From the NCBI GenBank assembly GCA_937912125.1, contig CALDOK010000279.1, positions 1 through 63,438 on the forward strand: a stretch of DNA of 63,438 nucleotides. The letters are read 5' to 3'. Made by a program: the position numbers and the translations under genes. This DNA comes from an uncultured Pseudomonadota bacterium (GTDB lineage Bacteria > Myxococcota_A > UBA796 > JAFGLY01). Below are positions 54,435 to 63,438 of the stretch, piece by piece (position 1 is the stretch's first letter; each line of letters starts with the position of its first letter). The notes beneath the pieces are model-generated. The model saw only the letters and a program-made list of their open reading frames with translations. It did no database searches and had not been told where the DNA came from.

Positions 54435-56945
54435 ATGCGCCATGCCCTCGTCTTGTCCTGCTTCGCCGTCCTCGCCTGGTCACCGTCGGCTCTGGCCCTC
54501 GAGCTGCCTCCTTTCGATCCGGAGCAGCGGATCTATCTGGTGCCCGACGACTTCCGCTTCCCCACCCAGGCGGTGCGCCAGGCGGCGGGCGCGGTGGAGC
54601 ATCCCGTCTACGTGGTGGTCTACGAGCAGGTCATCGACGGCAGCATCCAGCCGGGCCACGAGTCCGAGACCGAAGACGCCATCGAGGCCCTCTGGGCCGA
54701 GTGGCGCACGGCGGCGGGGCTGTCCGGTGGGGTGACGCCCGGCGGCTTCGACGGCGCCGAGGGTTCGCTGGTGTTGCTGGCCATGGACGATCGCGAGGTG
54801 CGGGTGGTGACCGGCTCGCGCTGGGATGCCGAGCTGGGCCTGCACAACGACGCCCTGCTGCCCATCATCGACCAGCACTTCATGCCCAAGGCCCAGGCCG
54901 GGGATTATGACGGCGGGCTGGCAGCTCTGGTGCGGGGGCTCGACGGCGCCATCACCTCCAAGCAAGGCGCCCTCGAGGCTGCGATGCGCGAGTCAGCGCG
55001 GCGGCTCGCGCAGCTGGAAGAGGAGCGCGTGGCCGAGGAGCTGCGCCGCACGGAGCTGAAGGCCGCCGCCAAGCGCTGGTCGATCATCGGTGGCTTGGGC
55101 TTCCTGCTGGCGCTGCTGGCGGGCCTGGTGGGCTTCTTCCGCCTGGCGGCGGTGCGCGCGCGGCGTGGGTTCGACGAGGCCCTGGCGCGGCTGCTGGCCC
55201 AGCTGGATGCGGCCGACGCCAACTTCGCCGACTTCCGCATCGACGTGGAGCTGCGGGACCGCATCGTGGAGCTGCGGCTCAAGGGGCCCGTCACCACTGC
55301 GCTGTACGAGCAGGTCAGCGGCAGCCTGGACGAGATCCAGGCTGGCCTGGCTGGCATGCGCCGCCATGTGGAGCTGTGTCGGGCCGAGACCAAGGCCGGC
55401 CTCTTCGCCACGACACCCTGGCTCGAGGGTCAGGACCGGCTCGAGGGCCCTCTGGTGATCCGCACCGAGCAGACCCAGGACCGCCTGTTCCCGGCGCCCT
55501 CCCAGGCCCTCGAGGTCGAGCCCGCGGCCTTCATGGCAAGCCTCGAGGAGCGCTTCGCCACCGCCAAGGTGGGCTGGAAGCGGGTGCTGGACGCGGTGGA
55601 GGCGTCGCTGCACAAGGCCAGCGCCGATCTGCCGCGGGACGATCTCGAGGCCATGCTTGCCCAGCTGGATCAGGCGGGTCTGCCCGCGGTGTGGGTCCAG
55701 GACCACCCGCTCATGGATGACCCCGAGGCCTGCTGGGCTGGTCTGGACGCTGTGCGCCGAGAAGATCCCGCCGCCTACCTGGACGCCCTCGAGGATCACC
55801 TCGAGCACGACGACGCCCTCGAGGCGCTGGTGGACGAGCTCATCGCGGGGGTCGCCCGCGCCGCGGAGCTGGTTGCCGAGGCCCAGGAGCCTTCGGTGGA
55901 GGGGCTGGACACGGTGGTGGACGAGGAGGAGCGGGACCCCGCACCCATGGCGGCGCAGGTCCACCAGCTGCATGCACGGCTGCTGGACATCGCCCACGCG
56001 CGTCAGGAGCCCGACCCCGAGGCGCTGCACGCCACCTTCGATCAGCTCGGCGTCGCCTGCGCGGAGCTGGTGGACCGCAAGCGCCGCCTGCTGGCCAGCG
56101 TGGAGCGCGCCCCGGGCCTGGTGGCCGAAGCCCAGGCCATGCTCGAGGAGCTGGAGGGGGACTACGCGGCCTCCCGGGCGCTGGCCAAGGAGCTGGCTGG
56201 TGAACACACCGCCGCCTCCCTGTCCCAGGCGTGGGTCGAGGTCGCCGAGGCCCGCGAGGACCTGGAGCAGTGCCGCGCCGCCGCGCTGCAGGCCAAGGCG
56301 CTGCTGGACCAGCGTCGTCACGTCGCCGCCGAGGCCACCGCCGAGCGGTCCCTGAGCGAGCATGGCGAGGCGGTGCAGGATCTCGCCGAGCTGTGCGCCG
56401 TGCTCGAGGAGCTCGAGCGGGCCAAGGCCGAGGCCGAGGCGATGTTCGCGTCGCTGCAGGCCAAGCGCGATGCATCCGCGAACGATCTGGCCGGCTTCGG
56501 GGGCTTCGGTGACGTCCAGCTGCTGGTGGAGGGCGACGCGCTGCGTCAAGCCCTCGAGGCCGAGTGGCGTCAGGGCGTTCCCCAGGACTGGAGCGTGCGC
56601 CGGGAGAGCGCCCGGGCCGTGCTGGGCGCCTGGGCGGTGGGGGTGGGGTCCGCACGCACCGCCTACCGCGCGGAGCAGGCTCGGCTCGCGGCCATCCGCC
56701 AGGCCGAGGAGCGCCGCCGCCGCGACGAGGAGCGCCGTCGTCAAGAAGCGGAGCGGGCCCGTCAGCGCCAGCGTTCGTCGAGTCGGTCCAGCAGCACGCG
56801 ATCGAGCTTCAGCAGCGTCAAGCGTTCCAGCAGCCGGTCCTCGAGCAGCTCGAGCCGGTCCAGCGGTCGGTCCTACAGCAGCAGCAGCCGCAGCGCCGGG
56901 CGCTCGACTCGCTCCAGCAGCCGCAGCGGCGGAAGGAAGTTCTAG
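54435..56945 (+). CDS. TPM-domain protein with long coiled coil and Ser/Arg-rich tail
   Basis: 836 residues. The signal peptide is LSCFAVLAWSPSALA. Residues ~25-190 form a TPM domain (LVPDDFRFP, GSLVLLAMDDREVRVVTGS, QAGDYDGGLAALVRGLDG). One TM (IIGGLGFLLALLAGLVGFF) at ~220 follows. About 450 residues of Leu/Ala/Glu-rich helices then come, probably a long coiled coil in the cytoplasm. The end is Arg/Glu-rich (AEERRRRDEERRRQEAE) followed by ~60 residues made almost only of Ser and Arg. TPM domains are found in membrane protein quality-control and phosphatase-like proteins. The Ser/Arg tail is unusual in bacteria. It starts 120 bases from operator copy 2. Confidence 0.8.
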   Translation: MRHALVLSCFAVLAWSPSALALELPPFDPEQRIYLVPDDFRFPTQAVRQAAGAVEHPVYVVVYEQVIDGSIQPGHESETEDAIEALWAEWRTAAGLSGGVTPGGFDGAEGSLVLLAMDDREVRVVTGSRWDAELGLHNDALLPIIDQHFMPKAQAGDYDGGLAALVRGLDGAITSKQGALEAAMRESARRLAQLEEERVAEELRRTELKAAAKRWSIIGGLGFLLALLAGLVGFFRLAAVRARRGFDEALARLLAQLDAADANFADFRIDVELRDRIVELRLKGPVTTALYEQVSGSLDEIQAGLAGMRRHVELCRAETKAGLFATTPWLEGQDRLEGPLVIRTEQTQDRLFPAPSQALEVEPAAFMASLEERFATAKVGWKRVLDAVEASLHKASADLPRDDLEAMLAQLDQAGLPAVWVQDHPLMDDPEACWAGLDAVRREDPAAYLDALEDHLEHDDALEALVDELIAGVARAAELVAEAQEPSVEGLDTVVDEEERDPAPMAAQVHQLHARLLDIAHARQEPDPEALHATFDQLGVACAELVDRKRRLLASVERAPGLVAEAQAMLEELEGDYAASRALAKELAGEHTAASLSQAWVEVAEAREDLEQCRAAALQAKALLDQRRHVAAEATAERSLSEHGEAVQDLAELCAVLEELERAKAEAEAMFASLQAKRDASANDLAGFGGFGDVQLLVEGDALRQALEAEWRQGVPQDWSVRRESARAVLGAWAVGVGSARTAYRAEQARLAAIRQAEERRRRDEERRRQEAERARQRQRSSSRSSSTRSSFSSVKRSSSRSSSSSSRSSGRSYSSSSRSAGRSTRSSSRSGGRKF

Positions 56946-57013
56946 CTGAACGCGGATGGTGAAAGAACCGCGACGCCTCGGGCGTTGTCCACCGCACGCG
57001 ACACGGAGCCACC

Positions 57014-58186
57014 ATGTTGATCGCCGCTATCTTGTTGTCCGCCGCCGTCCACGCCGAGTCGTGGTGTGCCTATCCCCTGCACGCCCACGAGTGGGGGGTC
57101 GAGGTGTTCCGCGCCGACGGCCACCGCGAGCCGCCGGTGGCCATGCCAGGCTGGTTCCATGGTGAGGCTCCCAGCGCGGGCCCCGAGGGCACTCCGGTGC
57201 GCACCCTGCCCGCCGACTCGGGCGTGCGCACCCTGCCCGTGGTTCACTTCTACGGGCCCGGCCGCTGGGCGGACACCGTCCCTCTGGCGGTGGAGGTGGG
57301 CTTCAGCCAGGGCCGGGCTGCCGCCTGGTACCCCCAGGCCGACCTGCTGCGCTCGCCGGAGGAGGCCAACGGCGGGGCCGCCCGTCGTCAACTGGCCGCC
57401 CTCCAGAAGCAGCGCGCCGAGCGCCAGGCCTTCATGGGCGACAGCGGCTACCTGCCGGGTGATCCCACGGCCCAGCTGGTCTGGGACGCCCTGAGTCTCT
57501 CGCCCGAGCCTGCCAGTTCCCCCCAGGAAACCGACGTGTCCTGGGTGCCCGCCCTGCGGGGGCTCGATGCTCTGTGGGTCAACCAGGGTGGGGAGAGCGA
57601 GCGCTTCCTGTTCTACGAGGCCGACACCAGCGAGCGCCCGGCCCTGCGGGTGGAGCGGGGCGAGACCTGGAGCCCCCAGCGGCCCCACTACCTGCTGCAC
57701 AACGACACGGATCACCCGGTCCACAGCGTGTTGGTGTTGACCGAAGGCGGCACCCTGGGGTTCTATGCGCCGCAGATTCCCGCGGGCAGCAGCGCTGGCT
57801 TTTTGCTGGACAAGCCCGGCCCCGATGATCCGCGGGCCCTGCTGAAGGATGCCCTGGTGGATCACGCTCAGCCCGTTCTCGCCACGGACTACAGCTGGGC
57901 GCGGGAGGACTGCGTCATGGGGCGCGACCCCGCCGTGCCGGTGACGCAGGCCTCGGACCATCGGCTCTTCGAGCCCGAGGTGGACGCCATCCTCGAGATC
58001 TGGGGGGAGCGCTTCTTCGCGGCCGATGACACCGTCATCCTGTATCGCGAGGACACCGAGTCCCTGGCCGAGCTGATGCCCCTGTCCCTCTACACCGACA
58101 TGTTCCACTTCCTGGATCTGCGCCGCCTGGGCCTGGTGCTCTGGGAGGGCCTGGATCTGGCCGCGCTGACCGAGGGCGGCTCGTGA
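57014..58186 (+). CDS. Secreted HEWGV-type protein, copy 1
   Basis: 390 residues. The signal peptide (LIAAILLSAAVHA) is followed at once by SWCAYPLHAHEWGVEVFRADG. The rest is soluble: WFHGEAPSAGPEGTPVRTLPAD, VWDALSLS, DALWVNQGGESERFLFYEAD, DCVMGRDPAVP and YTDMFHFLDLRRLGLVLWEGLDL. I know HEWGV-containing secreted proteins from planctomycetes and myxobacteria only as uncharacterised. Copy 2 is encoded directly downstream with overlapping stop and start (58183-58186). Function unknown. Confidence 0.75.
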   Translation: MLIAAILLSAAVHAESWCAYPLHAHEWGVEVFRADGHREPPVAMPGWFHGEAPSAGPEGTPVRTLPADSGVRTLPVVHFYGPGRWADTVPLAVEVGFSQGRAAAWYPQADLLRSPEEANGGAARRQLAALQKQRAERQAFMGDSGYLPGDPTAQLVWDALSLSPEPASSPQETDVSWVPALRGLDALWVNQGGESERFLFYEADTSERPALRVERGETWSPQRPHYLLHNDTDHPVHSVLVLTEGGTLGFYAPQIPAGSSAGFLLDKPGPDDPRALLKDALVDHAQPVLATDYSWAREDCVMGRDPAVPVTQASDHRLFEPEVDAILEIWGERFFAADDTVILYREDTESLAELMPLSLYTDMFHFLDLRRLGLVLWEGLDLAALTEGGS

Positions 58187-59244
58187 TCGCCCTGCTGGCG
58201 GTGGCCGGCCTGCTGGTCGCACCGGCCCAGGCCAAGTCCTGGTGCGCGTCGCCCATCGTCGTCCACGAGTGGGGGGTGCAGGTGTACCGCGGGCCCGCAG
58301 CCCAGCCCCAGGCGGTGGAGCTTCCGGACTGGTTTCATCGGCTGCCAGCCGCCGAGGGTGTCCAGGCCACTCCGGTGCGCAGCCTGCCCGCCGATGGTGG
58401 TGAGCGAGAGCTCCCGGTGCTGCAGTTCTATGCGCCGCGGCTCTATGGCGGCACAGTGCCGCTGGCCCTCGAGCTGGGCGTTGCCCAGGGCCGCCCGTCG
58501 GTGTGGTACCCCCAGGCGGACCGCCTGTACCCGTCCCGCCTGCCCGGGGACGCCGGCGCGCAGCTGGCCTGGGACGCTCTGAGCCTCACCGCCGAGCCGC
58601 GCGCTGCGCCCCATCCTTCCTCCGCTCCCTGGATCGCCGATCTGCGCGCCGTGGACGAGGCCCTGTGGGTCAACCGCGGCGCCGAGACAGAGCGCTTCCT
58701 GTTCTACGAAGCCCGCACCGAGGAACAGCCCGCGGTGAGCGTCGCCGGTGGTCAGGTCCACAACGCGGGGCCCTGGGCGGCGCACGATCTCGTGGTGATC
58801 CAGCGCCTTGGTGGGGAGGCCCTCGTCGCCCGCCTCGACGTCCTGGGGCCGGGCCAGCGGGCGTCCCTGGCCTTCGAGCCGATCGCTGAACCTGTGACGG
58901 TGCTGCGCCCCTGGCTCACCGACCGTCTGCTCGCGGCGGGGGGTGTGGAGTCCCTGGCGGAGTGGTCCATGGACATGGACGACTGCGTGATGATGCGGGA
59001 TCCTGCTCAGCCGGTGAGCCTCTCCAGCGGGCATGGCCTGTACCGCGCCGAGGTCGATGCCATGCTCGATCTGTGGCAGGAGCGCTTCTTCGGGCAGCGA
59101 GGCACCGTGCTGCTGTACCGGGACGACCCCGGGGCGCTGGACGCCATGGCGCCGCTGGCGGTGTACACGGACATGCACCACTTCGTGGAGCTGTCCCGCA
59201 CAGGGCTTGTGCTGTGGGAGGGGCTCGACCTGGGTGCTGAATAG
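58183..59244 (+). CDS. Secreted HEWGV-type protein, copy 2
   Basis: 353 residues from GTG 58183 (GTGA overlap). The signal peptide (LLAVAGLLVAPAQA) is followed by SWCASPIVVHEWGVQVYRGPA. It shares with copy 1 WFHRLP, TPVRSLPADGG, AWDALSLT, LWVNRGAETERFLFYEA, DDCVMMRDPAQP and YTDMHHFVELSRTGLVLWEGLDL. It lacks a ~35-residue insertion present in copy 1 (QLAALQKQRAERQ). Clear tandem duplication followed by divergence. Function unknown. Confidence 0.75.
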   Translation: MIALLAVAGLLVAPAQAKSWCASPIVVHEWGVQVYRGPAAQPQAVELPDWFHRLPAAEGVQATPVRSLPADGGERELPVLQFYAPRLYGGTVPLALELGVAQGRPSVWYPQADRLYPSRLPGDAGAQLAWDALSLTAEPRAAPHPSSAPWIADLRAVDEALWVNRGAETERFLFYEARTEEQPAVSVAGGQVHNAGPWAAHDLVVIQRLGGEALVARLDVLGPGQRASLAFEPIAEPVTVLRPWLTDRLLAAGGVESLAEWSMDMDDCVMMRDPAQPVSLSSGHGLYRAEVDAMLDLWQERFFGQRGTVLLYRDDPGALDAMAPLAVYTDMHHFVELSRTGLVLWEGLDLGAE

Positions 59245-59249
59245 GGCGG

Positions 59250-59867
59250 CTATCCCTCGGCCCCGTCCTCGTCCTCGATCCGCAGCCGGATGCGGCTGAC
59301 CTTGTCGGGGTGCTTGCCCACCTTGCCCTCGTAGTGGGCGCGGATGGTGTCCATGTCCGCGCGCAGGTCGTCGCCCGGGTAGAGCAGCGGCCCCAGGCTG
59401 GCGCGCTTGGTGGGGTAGTCCAGGAAGCCCAGGCAGATGGGCACGCCCGCTTCCTTGGCCATCCAGTAGAAGCCGGACTTCCAATAGGGGGTGTAGCTGC
59501 GGGTGCCCGAGGCGGGGACCATCAGCAGCAGGCGCTCGGCCTCGGCGAAGCGCTGGGCTGTCTGTTCCACCAGCCCCCGGGGCGCCGACCGGTCCACGGG
59601 GATGCCGTTCAGCGCCCAGATGAGCCAACCCAAGGGACCCCGCAAGTGGCTGGCTTTGATCAGGAAGTGGAAGCCGATGCCCGCACTCCAGCCGCAGATC
59701 AGGGAGTAGACGATGTCCCAGTTGCTGGTGTGGGGTGAGGCGATGAGCACCGCCTTGGACACCGGCGGGAGCTCGCCCACCAAGCGCCAGCCCGTGAGTA
59801 GGCACAGGACCTTGCCCATCCAGCGCGCCAAGACGTTGCAGCGGGGTAGGGAAGACGCCTGGGGCAC
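59250..59867 (-). CDS. PlsC-type acyltransferase with altered second motif
   Basis: 205 residues. ASPHTSNWDIV is the catalytic HX4D motif of lysophospholipid acyltransferases, and GIPVDRSA is present. The usual EGTR block reads PASGTRSYTPYWKSGFY: Gly-Thr-Arg remain but the Glu is replaced. A hydrophobic stretch (IVYSLICGWSAGIGF) may anchor it. The product would be a diacyl lipid. Loss of the Glu may change acceptor binding. It is convergent with the HEWGV genes, with 5 bases between stops. Confidence 0.82.
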   Translation of the reverse strand: MPQASSLPRCNVLARWMGKVLCLLTGWRLVGELPPVSKAVLIASPHTSNWDIVYSLICGWSAGIGFHFLIKASHLRGPLGWLIWALNGIPVDRSAPRGLVEQTAQRFAEAERLLLMVPASGTRSYTPYWKSGFYWMAKEAGVPICLGFLDYPTKRASLGPLLYPGDDLRADMDTIRAHYEGKVGKHPDKVSRIRLRIEDEDGAEG

Positions 59868-60156
59868 GGGGCCTCCTTGGTAGCGCTTCCCCTATCCCAG
59901 CGCGTCGGGGGCGCCCCTGCGCTCACCGAACCCTCGATGGGTCCTGACTGTGCCCTCGGCCATCGAGCAGGAGAAGTGTCGTCGCCACCAGGGAGGGGTG
60001 CCTACGCGGGCCGAGGGCAGCAGGCAGGTTCACTCTCACAACCCGGGTGGTGACGTGAGGCTTCCGGGTGCGGTTGTCATCGTGTGTCATGCTCGGGGAG
60101 CGTGCCTTGGCCGTCCGGGACCCGTTATTCGAAGCGTCTCTGCCCAGGAGCCTCTC

Positions 60157-61062
60157 ATGCCCTTGCCCCCCATGCGCGAGCCCATATCGGGTCTGCGGTG
60201 GCTGAAGAGCACCCTGTTCGGGCTGTGCATCGCCGCGGTGTTGTTCGACGTGCTGCTGTTTGTCAACGGTATCCAGATGTCCAGCTTGCTGGTGCGGCCT
60301 TTCTCCCGCGCGGCCTTTCGACGCATCAATCGCGGCTGCGCGGACTTCTGGTGGGGCCTGTGCGTGGCCGCGGGGCGCCGGGCCCACGGCATCGGCGTGG
60401 TGTTCACGGGGGATGACGTGCCCGTGGGCGAGAACGCCATGGTGGTGTCCAACCACCAGGCCATGCCCGACATCACCTTCCTGATGTTCCTGGCCAAGTC
60501 CAAGCGGCGCCTGGGAGACATGAAGTACTTCGTGAAGAAGCAGCTGGCGTGGGCGCCCGGGGTGGGCTGGGGCATGCTGTTTCTGGACTGCATCTTCGTG
60601 GCCCGCGACTGGGCCAGCGACGCCGACACCATCCGGCAGACCTTCGCGCGCATCAACGATGGCAAGGTCCCCATCTGGCTCATCTCCTTCTCCGAGGGCA
60701 CCCGCATGACCGCGGGCAAGCTGGCCGCTGCCCAGGCCTTCGCTCGTGAACGGGGCCTGCGGGAACCCCGCCACGTGTTGGTGCCGCGTCCCAAGGGCTT
60801 CTCGGCGTCCATCGAGGGCCTGCGCGACCACTTGGATGCCGTCTACGACGTCACCATCGGCTATGTCGACGCCGTGCCCAGCCTGTGGAAGTACGCCCGC
60901 GGGCTGGCCCCCTGCGCCCACCTGCACGTGCGTCGCTACCCCATCGGGGAGCTGCCTGAGGGGTCCGAGGACCTGGCCGAGTGGCTGCGGGAGCGCTTCC
61001 ACGAGAAGGACGATCTGCTCGAGGGCTACTACCAGACAGGCTCCTTCGCAGAGCCCAGCTAG
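60157..61062 (+). CDS. PlsC-type acyltransferase (LCLAT-like)
   Basis: 301 residues from ATG 60157 (AGGAG 6 bases upstream). One or two N-terminal TM helices (TLFGLCIAAVLFDVLLFV) are followed by the acyltransferase core: VVSNHQAMPDITFLM (NHX4D), MKYFVKKQLAWAPGVGWGMLFLDCIFVARDW and LISFSEGTRMTAGK (EGTR). The combination of NHQ, VKKxLxxxPGxGWGMxF and EGTR matches the LCLAT/AGPAT acyltransferases common in eukaryotes and some bacteria. It probably remodels phospholipids. Its stop overlaps the stop of the convergent ABC permease in CTAG (61059-61062). Confidence 0.88.
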   Translation: MPLPPMREPISGLRWLKSTLFGLCIAAVLFDVLLFVNGIQMSSLLVRPFSRAAFRRINRGCADFWWGLCVAAGRRAHGIGVVFTGDDVPVGENAMVVSNHQAMPDITFLMFLAKSKRRLGDMKYFVKKQLAWAPGVGWGMLFLDCIFVARDWASDADTIRQTFARINDGKVPIWLISFSEGTRMTAGKLAAAQAFARERGLREPRHVLVPRPKGFSASIEGLRDHLDAVYDVTIGYVDAVPSLWKYARGLAPCAHLHVRRYPIGELPEGSEDLAEWLRERFHEKDDLLEGYYQTGSFAEPS

Positions 61063-62218
61063 AACACCCGGAAGTGCCGGCGGGTGAACAGCCAGGCGCC
61101 GATGGCGAAGTAGCCCGCGGTGAGCGCGGCGATGCACAGCAGCTCCACCCACACATCCCCCAGGCCTGCGCCGTGGTTCAGGATGCGGTTGAAGGCCCGC
61201 ACGGCCATGGCGGTGGGGAGCAGGTCGGTGGCGTAGAAGGTGAACCCGTGGATGGCGCCCACGGTGATCTTGGGCAGCGGGAACATGCAGTCGGAGAAGA
61301 ACATCAGGATGAAGAAGGGGAAGCAGCCCACGGTGAGCAGCTCGAAGATGGTGCGCATGAACGCCGCCACCACCACGCTGATGGCCACCACGGACAGGGT
61401 GGCCAGGGCGCCCACCACCAGCACCGCCAGCAGCGAACCCTCGCTGTGGTAGCCCACGGTCAACGCTGATCCGTAGGCCAGAGCCAGGGCCACCACACCG
61501 ATGAGCACCTGGTTGGCCGACACCGCCGCGAGCAGCTCGAAGATGGTGAGGCGCGAGAGCACCAGCCGGGAGATGGTGCGCTTGTCCACCTCCTTGATCA
61601 GGGTGGCGGCGGCGGTGAACATCACCATGATGATCGCCAGCATCAGCAGGGCGGGCACGTAGAGGTCGAACTCCGAGGGCTGCTCGCCCCCGCCCACGCT
61701 CTCGATGCGCACGTCCAGGGGCGAGGGGGTCTGGGTGGCGGTGGCCACGGCGGTGAAGGCTACGTAGTCGGACATGGCCATAGCCATGGTGCCCCTGGGG
61801 TTCGAGGCCTCGCTGTGGTTGGTGAGCAGGGCAGGGGAGAGCCCCTCGCCGCTGGCGAACTGGTGGATCTTCAGAGAGAAGTCGTCGGGGATCTCCACCA
61901 GCAGATCGGCTTCGCGGGTCTTCAGGGCCTCGACGGCCCCAGCGAGATCCCTGGTCAAGGAGACCTCGAAGACGGCCTCACCGTCGCTGTGCTCGGCCTG
62001 GCGCCAGATCTCCACCAGATCCCGGGAACCGAGGATCGCCTCGTCGCCGGCGACGCTGTCGTCGTGGTCGATCACCAGCAGCTGGTAGGCGGGCACGGTG
62101 GCGTGGAAGTAGCCCCACATCAGGTAGACGAAGAAGGGCGCGAAGACCAGCACCATGGACAGGATCTTCCACTCGCGCAGGTTCTCGAGGAAGGTCTTGT
62201 GCAGGAAGGCCAGGGCTC

Positions 62219-62222
<4 letters not shown>
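61059..62222 (-). CDS. ABC-2 type transporter permease
   Basis: 387 residues with an N-terminal TM (MRALAFLHKTFLENLREWKI, then ILSMVLVFAPFFVYLMW), a large extracytoplasmic domain (~45-220) and five further TMs (LMLAIIMVMFTAAATLI through YFAIGAWLF). This is the ABC-2 exporter form with one long outside loop. Its ATG overlaps the stop of the ATPase gene (ATGA, 62219-62222). Cargo unknown. Such exporters often move lipids, drugs or polysaccharides. The neighbouring acyltransferase is convergent, not in the same operon. Confidence 0.88.
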
Positions 62223-63163
<941 letters not shown>

Positions 63164-63438
63164 GGTCACTCCCTTGGCGGGGGGCGGGGGGCCCTTGGCT
63201 GGAGCTCGGGGACAGCCTACCGCAGCTGAGGGACCTGCCGCGGTCTGTGCTGCCTGGCGCTCGCGCTGGAGGCCGTGGCCCATCGTTCGGGCCAGTGGAC
63301 CCGCGAGATGACCGCGGCCTCGCTTGCTGGCGAGGGCAGGATGCCCCCCTCCCGGACCGCTATCACGCAGCAGGGCTTCCCCTGCCCTTCGGGCACCGCG
63401 GCAGCCGCCGCTGGCTCGCCCCTCGGAGGTCCACCGGA

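Noticed and set aside
63164..63438. Partial gene at the right edge
   Set aside because: Open frames there lack a start with ribosome-binding site and any protein-like sequence.

Overview
The window is a stretch of visibly GC-rich, densely coding bacterial chromosome with almost every base in genes. Several traits point to a Myxococcota-type (former deltaproteobacterial) organism, probably uncultured. They are a MYXO-CTERM-like C-terminus on a secreted FG-GAP/MopE-type protein, about ten predicted lipoproteins (several with Asp/Thr/Gly-rich linkers), an EF-G with the P-loop typical of the spirochaete/planctomycete/deltaproteobacterial and mitochondrial EFG1 clade, Geobacter-style multihaem cytochromes, and sigma-54 promoters. 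Taxonomy is an inference. I see no insertion sequence, prophage, CRISPR array, rRNA or replication origin.

Layout. 1-2071 (-) is an ADP-forming acyl-CoA synthetase cut by the left edge. 2325-7675 (+) holds a SUMF1 lipoprotein, an FHA protein and a two-gene cytochrome bd-superfamily complex whose second subunit carries eight c-type haem motifs. 7700-19375 (-) is a block of envelope genes: a DUF2007 protein, two lipoproteins, a 1772-residue radical SAM / MBOAT-like / LolA-DUF4367 repeat fusion, an alkaline-phosphatase-superfamily lipoprotein, a phosphodiester glycosidase and a zinc-ribbon membrane protein. A tRNA-Arg(UCU) follows at 19581.

19930-23705 (-) is a SNF2 helicase / SWIM-finger pair. 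Two small genes of unknown function, 23861-24448 (-) and 29216-29725 (+), each sit behind a sigma-54 -24/-12 element and similar GATCGTC-type upstream repeats, and so look like one regulon. Between them lie two secreted enzymes (ASST-like and AP-like) and a DEDDh exonuclease. 29838-33173 is a large GH13 protein. 33238-36600 (-) is fusA followed by a RecA-SLOG fusion gene. 36978-37835 (-) is a secreted protein with a lectin-like C-terminus.

38209-41711 (+) is a tightly overlapped cassette: ECF sigma factor, anti-sigma factor, secreted caspase fused to a predicted beta-barrel, and a lipoprotein. 41823-48462 (+) carries surface proteins and lipoproteins, including a multihaem cytochrome. 48459-54241 (-) is an envelope export operon (LolA-like, TetR, RND/MMPL, beta-barrel) preceded by two copies of an ACCGAC-N6-GTCGGT operator. 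54435-59244 (+) holds a TPM-domain protein with a Ser/Arg tail and a tandem pair of secreted paralogues. The right end has two PlsC-type acyltransferases and an ABC-2 exporter.

Common theme: cell-envelope and lipid biology, extracytoplasmic electron transfer and surface lipoproteins, with three separate regulatory devices (ECF sigma, sigma-54, TetR). Gene boundaries rest on reading frames, ribosome-binding sites and motifs. All family assignments are from motif recognition, without database searches.
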